Source: Ashinkailepas kermadecensis (Eukaryota; Arthropoda; Thecostraca; Neolepadidae). From it: a stretch of DNA of 64,000 bases. Positions within the stretch are counted from its first letter, which is position 1; every line of letters starts with the position of its first letter. The stretch lies in assembly GCA_034440615.1 (NCBI GenBank), contig JAOTOM010003843.1, forward strand, positions 124,001 through 188,000. The letters run 5' to 3'. Below are positions 54,645 to 64,000 of this stretch, piece after piece. A program made the translations under genes and the position numbers. The notes beneath the pieces are model-generated. The model was not told where the DNA came from. It saw only the letters and a list, made by a program, of their open reading frames with translations, and did not search any database.

Positions 54645-54809
54645 TGGTTGGTTGGTTATTGGTTTTACGACACGTCGACCGTTGAGTCATGTAGCGTCGC
54701 CAACCCCTCACGCCGATCGGTCGCGGGCGAAGAGTAGTGACAGGTGAGACTCGAACCCACAACCTTTCGATTGTGAGACGAGCATCTTACCCCTAGACCA
54801 CTCGTCCCT
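54645..54809 (-). mobile_element. SINE-V copy 3 (tRNA-Val-derived), with TSD
   Basis: Complete copy with 13-bp duplication. Tail side (plus strand) TGGTTGGTTGGTTATTGGTT, then CGACACGTCGACCGTTGAGT; head side GACCACTCGTCCC. Very similar to copy 2, indicating recent activity of the family. Confidence 0.94.
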
Positions 54810-54822
54810 TGCCTGCTGGCGT
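54810..54822. repeat. SINE-V target-site duplication, right
   Basis: Second copy of TGCCTGCTGGCGT. Confidence 0.92.
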
Positions 54823-57800
54823 GCGACAGCGCGATTGCTGGATGCAATATAGGACTAATGTCTTTGACACATTTGTATGTTCACGTAATATTCACCGTCG
54901 GGGGCCCAATTTGTCCCCCCCCACTCCGAAGGATTTTCAGAAATAGCAGAAAGATCGTGGTGCTATGGTCATAGTGTCAAGTCATTGGTCACCAGTGCTG
55001 AAGTGTCGTTCTTGGCGTATTTCAATTGTTCGCAGTTATTTTTGCAAGATGATACAAAGACAAGTAGTATGTAAACGCATATATAATTGTCCCAATGAAG
55101 AATACAAAATACTTTGGTAGCTTAAAGCTATACCACGAGGGAAGATTGGATTTGTTCTTTGCAAACCTGGATGAGAAGAGGAAAGCTTTGGGGTAGTCGA
55201 ATACCGAGGGGATATTTTCTTCAAACCTGTGACATCAGAATCTCAATTTGCATAGCTGTGCATGTTTAAGCAATATTTTGCAAGTCTTTATACAAATAAT
55301 TGGCAACATGAGGGAGATATCCAGTTAATATTTACAATCCATATATACAAGCAAACATATTACGATTGATTACTGGGGTTTTATGGTGCATAAATCCAAT
55401 TGCAGCCATACGTGTGTATTGCGATTTTGAGTCGAGCTGTGCCATTGCATGCCTTCAGCCATGATGTTGAATGCCTTCGCTGTAGTTGTGTCATATGGAT
55501 GCTGTCTATGTGGTCTCCTCTTGTCTGTCTTCTTTGCTTAACAGTGAGCGTTCGCTGAAGCGTGGTCGTACCGATCGCGATGTCTCCCATATGTAGGTTG
55601 CCACATTATCATGGCTCCACAAACTGCAACTGATCTCATAAACATTCCCGATGTTGCATCTCCGAAGTATCACAGTACGAGGATTGCCTATTCGCCGCTG
55701 GGTACTTCACAGGATTCAGGGCATATCTCAGGGCATATCTGGTTGTCATCCAGATGTGCCTCATATTCAGGGCATACCTGGTTACATGTTGCAGTAGTGG
55801 TGCACCCCTTACCATGCTCGTAGGAGGTGGACACCAGTCACTTCATGGCATTGATGACTGTGTGTGTGTCGTCTGTATAGGGAAGATATACACAGATGAT
55901 GTAATCTGGCTCTCAGCTTCACGTTGAGACGGATGAGACGGATGTTTGTGTACAAGACTGTGTTTGACACAAGAGATGAGCCTTTCGGATATTCATTCTG
56001 CATAAACAGCTGCTCAAGCTTATTTATATCTCCGTATCTGGCGGATTGATATGATTCAATTATAATGGCCAGTAACAACTGTGACTGAAGAACACTTATT
56101 GGCATGGTACGGATGGGATTCCGTTAGGGGCACGCTGCATGTGTGTTGTCCTGGGCGCTTTCCATATCACCATCTCTGCCTGTGTGATCCAGCTTTTGGT
56201 GAAGAAGCTGGTGAAGCTGCTAGTGAAGAAGAACCTTGCACAATCTCATTGCAAATCAACGTCTCTCTATCCCCACTTCCACCTTTTAATAATATCTGTA
56301 GCGATATTATGTGATAGGGCAACATAGGGCCCTATTCCCAGCAATGCAAGAAGACAGGTTGGTAAGAATTGGCTGGACACAATAAGGACGGAGTTGTAGT
56401 TTGATTCGTGCTGATTCTGAAAAAGCACTTCTTCATCAGATTTCCCACATGTAGTCAAGCGAATTCTCACCATCAATGGTCTCAGTCAATCAAAGTCCCA
56501 CGATTCTTTGACACCAAGCCACCCATGGTTCGCGTCCTCGATTCATTAACACTGGCAGCACAGGCGGTATGGGCGCTAAATGATCAAACCTGGTCGATGT
56601 GTCCTAAAGTTAAATAACCAACCAGTACAAGCAGTGGGGCAATGTTCTCAAATTCCAAGAGTTGAGTGCAAATTGACACGTAGCACATCTTTTTCTCGCA
56701 TCGCTCCCGATATTTGTCTGCATCCTTGTATCGAAATATCTTGAATATTTTCAACCCCAACTTACTGTAGGTAATGCCATATTGGGAACAGCGATAGGAA
56801 ATGCATAAATCCCATTAAGTTTCACACTAGATGCATGTGGAAATAGTCACATGTTACCCTTCACACAACTTAACCTCAACTTAACCTGATAGCTGTTTCC
56901 AATCTGTTGACCAGAACAAAGTCCACTGACACTATCCAGCTGGCTATTGTAAACAGTCAATAATTTGCATGCGGTTGTCATCTAGCGCAAAGTGCAGCAG
57001 GCAGGCAGTCAGTGGATGTGGAAAAAGCCATCGATGTTGTTTAGATAACTAATTGCAAAGCTAATTTGTGTGCGACAAAAGCACGAGGATAGTGCGAAAG
57101 GGGCAAAATGGAAATGGAAACCTCTTCAGGTCATTCCGGAGGGAGGGGGCGGGGGGGGAGGGGTGTTATAGTAGGTTCCTGTCATTCGAGACAAATTGCC
57201 CGTGATTTCACAAAGTAAAACAATGTCACCATTTGATTTCAGCTATGTGGAAATGTATGTTGATGAAGTGCAATGCAGGCGGAAAATAACATGTTACATA
57301 TTCCGAATACTTCACACACATCAAGTTTACTAGTTAGTTACTTGAGTATAAGGGCGCTTCAACCGAAGCGTGATCATTTAGCGCCCACATCAAGTTGACT
57401 AAATTAAGCAAATATATCATACCTGAATACAATTAATGCATTTGGGATCCAGACGTGTACCATAGGGCCTCTTACATAACGCGAACAGGGGGGACTAATC
57501 CCGCCCACACCCCAAGATCTCTGAAACTACCGAAGCTAGAAGCACAAAATGGACAGGGGAGACTATGGCTGTGGTGAATTTTCTGCAATACAAATCTGAT
57601 GACCCCAAGTCAATGCATTCCTGGTCAAATGGGATCGAGATCGGCCGGCATGCCGCGCCGCTGTGCCGAAGAAACCTTTGTGACCTTGAACGCCTGGGCG
57701 GGCGGCCAGTTTGACGAACTTACACCCTCGCAGTTCCTATATTTACCAACGGATTAAACAAAAATCATCTTTCATACGATGCACTCAATTTGCAACACAT

Positions 57801-58852
57801 CACAAATTATTACTGCAATATATCAGCCCATTATGAGATATCGTCGAAAAACAAGACGGGTGGGCGGATTCGGCCCTTCCCCCTATGCAGGTGCGTGTGC
57901 TAATTAATTCAAACAACGTAGTTTCTGCTCGATTCATTTCCTTTGCAAATCAGAATTGTATTTCACGACAACAACCTCATCGCTGGTAGTCGGTGGAGCA
58001 CAACGGCATCGAAATATATCAAGTGTGAAGGTTGATAATTCATAGGATGCAAATTTGACCCAGACAAGCAAACATAACCCTTTAACACTGATGTGTCACA
58101 ATTTTGCATATCTGTGATGCTTCTATTCGATGTTTGTGCACCTCCGTGTGGCAGGCTTTTCATCTCCAGAACACGTGAGTGTGCAGCACAATGTGCCATT
58201 ATAATTAGTGCGCATAATCCGCCCGTATCCTCGTTGGAGCAGAAGACGAAGCATAGCGCTGGAGAGGAAAGCATACCTATCTTTGTATGGTATTGGAATT
58301 GATGCCAGTTGTATTATCGGCTTTGCCGGACCTTCAGTCGACTTTTATCCATTGTTCCTGTAGCATGAGCTGTGCTAGGTGCGATAAAAAGTAGTTGGAA
58401 TGGCAAGACTTCCCGTTTCGATGAGGGACTTGAACACATGTACATTGATATATATCCCTTTTGAGTCCCCAGTGTTGACTCAACTGCACCCCTGTGTTTT
58501 CATAATATATGTATCAGGTAGCATGGGATCCTACGGGTAGATACTCAATTATTTTGCCTATTGGCCCTATTTCAATGTTTACACTCCTAAAGATTTTGTA
58601 ACTTAGCACCTATGTTTGAGCCTCCAACATTTGGTTCAGTTCTTTCAATAATTATATTTTTACCAAGGAAGTCTAGATAGGTGATTCACAACAAGAAATT
58701 GACAAATTGGCTTGTGCCATTGGTGTGGCCAGGGAGGCAAGTGGGGACAGTCGCTCTCGCGGCAACGGTGCAGCTATAAGTTTTGCAAGGGTGGCTAACA
58801 TATGAGAGGAATGCTATTTCTAAGCATATTCTAATGCTATTGCTATTTCTTT
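54823..58852. other. no gene recognised
   Basis: AT-rich sequence with short motif-free ORFs. Contains a solitary tail motif at 57340-57392 (AGGGCGCTTCAACCGAAGCG then ATCATTTAGCGCCC), a G-rich run at 57140-57170 and a triple GGGCATA repeat near 55725-55790. Confidence 0.45.
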
Positions 58853-59194
58853 GCCGCCCCGGTAGCTCAGTTGGTTAGAGCGCTGGCCTGCTCTGGTCTC
58901 CCCTGTCCTGGCAACACAGGGTTCGAGTCGCTTCACGCGCTCGCATTTAGTCCCCGGCTGGGAGGGTCAGTTGGCAGCTGGCCCGATAAGGCCGGGGACG
59001 AGCTACCGGGCGGCCGTGCCGATGCATTGACGGCACGTTAAGCTTTCGGTCAAAATTCTGCCGTTGAACTGCAATTCATGGATCGGGTGGTGGGGCCAGG
59101 GTTCACGCAACAAGCTCTGCTTAGCAATAGAACCCTGGTTCATAAAGCCACCCAACAAGAACTCGGATTAAATTTTAAAAAAAAAAAAAAAAAA
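58853..59194 (+). mobile_element. SINE-G (tRNA-derived, poly(A)-tailed), full copy
   Basis: Starts GCCGCCCCGGTAGCTCAGTT GGTTAGAGCG (tRNA-like with A box), B box GGGTTCGAGTCG at ~58919, a ~230-bp unrelated body, and an 18-bp A run at 59177-59194. Related pieces at 51778-52213 (reverse) and 30655-30740. Its tail is poly(A), unlike the tail of SINE-V, so it probably depends on a different LINE. No clear target-site duplication was seen. Confidence 0.85.
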
Positions 59195-59269
59195 CAAACC
59201 CCTCCTGACAGAGTGCACTTGTTCTGCTGGAGCTGCATGATCGAGCATTGCTACCGGAGAGGAAGTGGG

Positions 59270-59479
59270 TCAGTCGGGTATTCGAGGGGACCTCCTGCAG
59301 CCAAAGGGTTTCCTTTCAGGTGGACCTCCTACTACTAAGGGGTTAGGGGCTATAGCCTCTTTAGCCACCTGGCTGTGCAGTTTTCTCATGGTGAGGAACA
59401 AGGGAAACATCGCCGCCACCAATACTCCGGTTCTCGCTATTATCGATACGTGTTCGGTAACTGGAGCTGCCACTCTCAT
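59270..59479 (-). CDS. small ORF with one hydrophobic segment, uncertain
   Basis: 69 codons on the minus strand (MRVAAPVTEHVSIIARTGVL..., then VAAMFPLFLTMRKL). The hydrophobic stretch at residues ~11-31 could be a membrane helix followed by a basic end, as in small mitochondrial membrane proteins. The C-terminal part (PPERKPFGCRRSPR) looks like non-coding sequence. I do not recognise the family; splice sites and homology are unverified and chance cannot be excluded. Confidence 0.2.
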   Translation of the reverse strand: MRVAAPVTEHVSIIARTGVLVAAMFPLFLTMRKLHSQVAKEAIAPNPLVVGGPPERKPFGCRRSPRIPD

Positions 59480-60900
59480 GATATTTTAATCTTCACAACT
59501 TTTTAATACAGCGCTGATACGGAAATAGTGCACACAAGATGCTCCTGTAACATTGTATTCCATTTCTTGGCCAACAAATTCAATGATGACGACCGACGAC
59601 GGCATTGTAGCATCCGTGGCGTTGGCGACTCTAGCGCGATCTGGCTCAAGGGTGACGTGCCCGCCAACGTTCCAACAACATTTCAGGGATTGCCAAGTGA
59701 GATAGAGGGGTTCAATTTGCACAGAATGGTAAATAAAGAGTTGCACTATGTCCCCATTGACCATTTGCCACCATTATGTTCATGCCCATATACCTGACTG
59801 GCATGCCCATGCTAAATGAATTGCATGGTGCTGTCAATTGTCTTATAGAATATTGCATTTCATGCCACATTTGAAATCAGCACACCAAAATTCACCAAAA
59901 AATGGAGAACTTTTTAAAAGTTAAAAAGAGGTCACCTTAATGTAGAGGAATCTACTAAAATGGGCCAAAAGTAGCACTTTGGGGGGGGGGGGGAAGTCTG
60001 TCCCTGGTTTAGGTAGTCAGCACCAGGGTTGGACAAATGATTAGGTTTGAAGATACCCTCACTGCATTCAATTAGCAACAAATCATCTTCACTTCTTGGA
60101 TTACAAAGTACAAATCCAACCCAGGTCAGCACATTCACAAGCAGCCAATCAGGGCTAGATGCATGCCTGGGCATGTGCCAGCTGACACCTGCATGTTGAC
60201 AATATCTCATCAAAACCTGCTATGGTTAAGATAGCCTTGCTCACAATGATCCCCAAGATGCATGTCCATCAAAATGAAATAGTATCATTGCAGTTTATGC
60301 CATTGTCAAGATAACTTACCAATATCCATGGTATTTTTCAGACATAAACAAGAAACTCAACACTCCTCCCCATCGAAACTGCTTAGCTCCCAGCCTAATT
60401 TCACATTCATTCTACACACACACACAACTGCATCTGCACAGAACAATGATGATGCCACTGAAACAAGGGCAAAGCCAAAACAGCTGACACCATACAAACA
60501 GCGGACAAGCAATGATGATGATCACTTGATGTCATAATGGTTACATTTGAAGATGTCATTTAATTATTATATTATCACAGGTTAGGTTTTCCTACTTATT
60601 TTGAATCATTACACCTACCTATTTCTTTTCCAGTGGTAATGAAATTCTTGTTTTGCTTCATTGGGTGGGACCAGATGTATTGTTGCATGTATGACTTGCC
60701 AGAGAATGTGTAGGACTTTCCAGAGTCAAGATGCCTTCTGTGTGTTCAGGTTGTGCTCCAATTCCTCACAAAATTATTAAATTTTCTTTCTGAAGGAATC
60801 CAGCTAGCTAGAAGTTAGTAGGTGACAATACCCTTCTGATTGAAGTGATTTGTCTGAAATGTTCCAGGGCCTGCTGGTACCAAGAAGATAGATTGTTTGT
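59480..60900. other. no feature recognised
   Basis: AT-rich. A G-run sits at 59981-59993. Short ORFs have no motifs. Confidence 0.4.
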
Positions 60901-61442
60901 TAATAATATTTCCGGGATGACCCTTTTTTAAACAATTCATGAGCTTTCGGAGCTCTTAGCGGCTCCGTCGTCAGATGGTATATTAAAAGAGAAGACAATT
61001 AAGGCTTTCCACAGAACTTCAAACACAGGACACTGTGTTTGTCTTCTCTTTTAATATACCATCTGACGACGGGTGATATATAGGGTGAACCTAGCAGTGG
61101 ATTCAGCACCTTCCTTCGGAATGTGATACTGATGAGATTGGCTATGGTAGCACAATGGGTATGATTGGAGGAGTTTGTAATTGTTCAGTGTTATGCAATA
61201 GCAAGCGAATGGTGCTAGATAGGCTGGGATATATAGCTCCTTTGGAACTTGAGATAAGGGATTGATTGGGGTGAGAGTATGTACATTTCTAGTCCCTTTT
61301 CTAGACAGGCTTAACCCAGATGGGCCCCTGTGGCTCTTATTAAGCCTTAACACTTTATGACTTTATGACTTTATGACGGAGCCTCTAAGAGCTCCGAAAG
61401 CTCATGAATTGTTTAGAAACGGGTCATCCCAGAAATATTATT
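60901..61442. mobile_element. 97-bp inverted-repeat element, right arm interrupted
   Basis: The arm 60901-60997 is the reverse complement of 61041-61070 joined to 61378-61442, with a few mismatches; the spacer is ~44 bp. Ends: TAATAATATTTCCGGGATGA on the left and TCATCCCAGAAATATTATTA on the right. The arm contains CTGACGAC, then GGAGC, a loop, GCTCC and GAAAGCTC. Such arrangements occur in Penelope-like elements with hammerhead cores, but a complete ribozyme is not seen. The right arm is split by a 307-bp insertion. Confidence 0.8.
61071..61377 (+). mobile_element. 307-bp insertion, probable LINE 3' end with (TTTATGAC)n tail
   Basis: Exactly interrupts the right arm of the inverted-repeat element. 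It ends in three TTTATGAC octamers, the kind of short tandem tail found at CR1-type LINE 3' ends, preceded by GGGCCCCTGTGGCTCTTATT. Only a GAC is shared at the junctions. Likely a 5'-truncated LINE tail; its link to the CR1 copies here cannot be shown because neither retains its 3' end. Confidence 0.6.
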
Positions 61443-62092
61443 ATCATTCTTAAACCCTTTAATATGTCTGAAATATTTATATTGTTTGCTATTTGGACTT
61501 TAGGGCACCTTGACCAGTCTGATCATTTGTGCCCAGAGGATAGTCATTGGTGGGAGTGTTAACAACAGCTTGCAATGCATGCCAAGGGATGATGCAGCAG
61601 TTGAACACCAATGGGAAAAGCTAGTAGTATTTGTGATGGAAATGAGTGGTCACATCATCTTAATTAGGTTAAAACATTCATCCAAACATTTTTTGTCAAA
61701 ATCTGGTCAATGATTTAAAATGCAAATTTACTGATTGAACATCACATAAATAAAGTCAGAAGAAATGATTGAAAGAAATACTAGGCTGGGTTAGCTGCAT
61801 TTAAAAACTTCAGAATTTTCTAAAATATTTGGGGAATGCATAAAAACTATTTGTCTTTAAAAGGTGAGTTAGACCACATTCAGTAAGGTTATGTTTTTTA
61901 CATCATAAATTAGCCTTCATCATATACTGCTCCACTAAAAGCTCCCTTTTGGGTAATACCTTGCTCCCCAACTGAAAGTATGCAGTGCAATGCACATCCT
62001 CACCATCTTAATGACCTTGAAAATTTGCTCTCACAATATTTCATATCGATATAAAAGAAGCCACTTACACACACCCACACACACATACATAT
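61443..62092. other. no feature recognised
   Basis: AT-rich non-coding sequence. A block at 61495-61550 resembles 49270-49330. Confidence 0.4.
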
Positions 62093-62312
<220 letters not shown>

Positions 62313-62714
62313 TACCTATTTAGAATGCTAGAGGCAACCATGCTGTGTGTGTACCAAACAAGCAACAGGTGCATCAAACATGAAGAATTGACAAGACTGC
62401 CCATCACATTCTGAGTAGAGGTCAGTGAACATGTAGGCGGGAAGCGATCCAACATCAGTAGGTTGTAGGCAATCAGTAGATTTTAGGTGATCCAACAGTA
62501 GATTAGGTTATATTAGACTATGTTGTCAGTTGTTTTTGGTAAATTTACATTGTTCTTCACCATATAGGTATTATCCTGCCCCAAAACCCCCTGTTCTGTA
62601 CACTTTTTTCATACTTTGTTGAGGGTGGGATAACATGTATCTGCATAGTAAAATATAAGTTCTGCTGGTGTTTTGCAATGTTATTTGAATGCTTTTGATG
62701 CTCCTGGTGCAAAA

Positions 62715-64000
62715 GAAGGGTAGGAAAGCCAGCATGGCTTATGCCAGATTTGATAAAAGCAATTAAGGCTAAGAAAGATGCATGTAGAGTATAGTAAGTA
62801 AAGTTTCAAGCACAATTGGTCCACGGGAAGTAAATGGGACTATATTGAGTGATGATGGTGAGATGGTTTAGGAACTGAGCAAAGCAGTTTAAACCAATGT
62901 TTACATTGGAAGATGTGACTAATCTGCCAACCGTACACCACAGTTCAGTGACAGGTGATCAGAGAAATGATGTTGATTTCATTGATAGTGATGTTGTTTT
63001 CAATTATATCAGGAAAAGAAAGCCAAACAAGGCAGCAGGACCTGATGGAAGTTATGCTAGGGTATTGCGGGAAGCTGACAAGGAACTGGCAATTCCACTT
63101 AGTATAATATTTTGTAGATCGGTTTCACAAAATGAAATTCCAACAGATTGAAAAGGGCAAATGTAGTTCCTATTTTCAAGAAAGGAGAAAGAGAGAAAGT
63201 TGAAAACTATAGGCCAGTAAGCCTCACATCCCTAGTCTGCAAGGTACTCGAATTAATTATCAAGGCTAGAATAGTTAGTTTTCTGGAAGGAAACAGATTG
63301 ATTCAAGATACTCAACATTGGTTTATAAAAGTGCGATCGTGTCTTACAAATCTCTTGGACTTTTTGAATTTTGCTGCAGAACAATTTGATCAGGGAAATC
63401 AGGTTGATGTAGCATATCTTGACTTTAGTAAGGCCTTTGACAAGGTACCCCATAAACGGTTAATGATGCAGCTTCAGGGTCATGGTATTGCAGGTAGCAT
63501 CCTAAAATGGATAGAGTTGTGGCTTTCAGATAGACAGCAGAGAGTGAGGCTAAATGGCACAAAGTCATCATGGCAAAATGTTCTTGGTGGAGTCCCCCAG
63601 GGGTCAGTACTGAGGCCACTATTGTTCATTATATTTGTAAATAACATTGAAAGTGGCATAAGCAGTAAGGTTTTGAAATTTGCGGATGATTTGAATGTCT
63701 TTAGGGCAATAACAGGACACAATGAGCAGGTCTTGCTGCAGAAAGACTTAGACGAGCTTGTGAAGTGGTCCAAAAAATGGCAAATTAACTTTAATTGTTA
63801 TGAATGCTTGGGGTAATAAATAGGAACGTATCATACAAAAGTGAGGAAGTCATCAGGAAGCTGTACTGTGCATATGTCAGGCCACATTTGGAATACTGTG
63901 TCCAAGCTTGGACCCCTAGTTATGAAAAAGATTGTTGGCTTTTAGAGAGAGTACAAAAGAGGGCAACACAAATGGTTAATGGTATAAGCAACCTGGCATA
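62715..64000 (+). pseudogene. CR1-like LINE, second copy (runs off the edge)
   Basis: Plus-strand ORF2 relic: linker KPAWLMPDLIKAIKAKKDA (~62728), then RT from KPNKAAGPDGSYARVLREAD (~63020), an in-frame TGA replacing Trp in PTDW at ~63149, KRANVVPIFKKGE, NYRPVSLTSLVCKVLE, LDFSKAFDKVPHKR, LGGVPQGSVLRPLLF and catalytic FADD (~63680). After INFN (~63790) about 70 codons present in the other copy are deleted, then RNVSYKSEEVIRKLYCAYVR resumes to the edge. Same family as the split copy at 1477-2095/7966-8518 and the undisrupted reference for that insertion site. Confidence 0.9.

Noticed and set aside
60940..60990. Functional hammerhead ribozyme
   Set aside because: CUGANGA and GAAA words are present, but stem II has an extra unpaired base and no stem III/cleavage site could be drawn; kept only as a resemblance.

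Overview
This is animal nuclear DNA, most likely from an arthropod, perhaps a crustacean or chelicerate (moderate confidence, judged only from gene structure and transposon content). It holds a spliced gene with canonical GT-AG introns, several clades of non-LTR retrotransposons (LINEs), a piggyBac and a mariner-like transposase relic, tRNA-derived SINEs, and very abundant mini- and microsatellites. There are no operons, bacterial genes, CRISPR arrays or rRNAs.

One host gene can be fully reconstructed. It is the LCB1/SPTLC1 subunit of serine palmitoyltransferase on the minus strand, with start codon at 52568 and stop at 20039-20041. Eleven coding exons join in frame to 1407 nt (468 aa), close to the vertebrate protein. 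The gene is spread over 32.5 kb because its introns are full of repeats. Its first two coding exons lie in AT-rich DNA, and exons 3-11 are GC-rich and sit among minisatellites.

Layout. 1-456: partial Cys-containing ORF of unknown function. 0.7-10.1 kb: nested transposons. A CR1-like LINE is split by a nearly full-length 5.87-kb EN/RT/RNase H LINE with an 11-12 bp target-site duplication, next to a piggyBac relic. 10.6-15.8 kb: non-coding repeats rich in AGGTCA/TGACCT half-sites, including a ~1.5-kb fold-back. 15.9-20 kb: mostly non-coding, with minisatellites and a SINE. 20.0-52.6 kb: SPTLC1. 52.6-64 kb: mostly unannotatable, with three SINE families, an inverted-repeat element, a long AT microsatellite and a second CR1 copy running off the right edge.

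Two observations stand out. (1) SPTLC1 coding exon 9 ends in 13 copies of a 24-bp unit, and every copy contains the splice donor in the same phase, so any donor can be used without breaking the frame. (2) Intron 4 carries a ~7-kb array of about 178 copies of a 39-bp unit. The flanks show that the unit is a 13-codon piece of the reverse-transcriptase thumb region of a LINE lying in the intron, so the satellite appears to have grown out of a retrotransposon reading frame. The enormous ORFs this array opens on both strands are artefacts.
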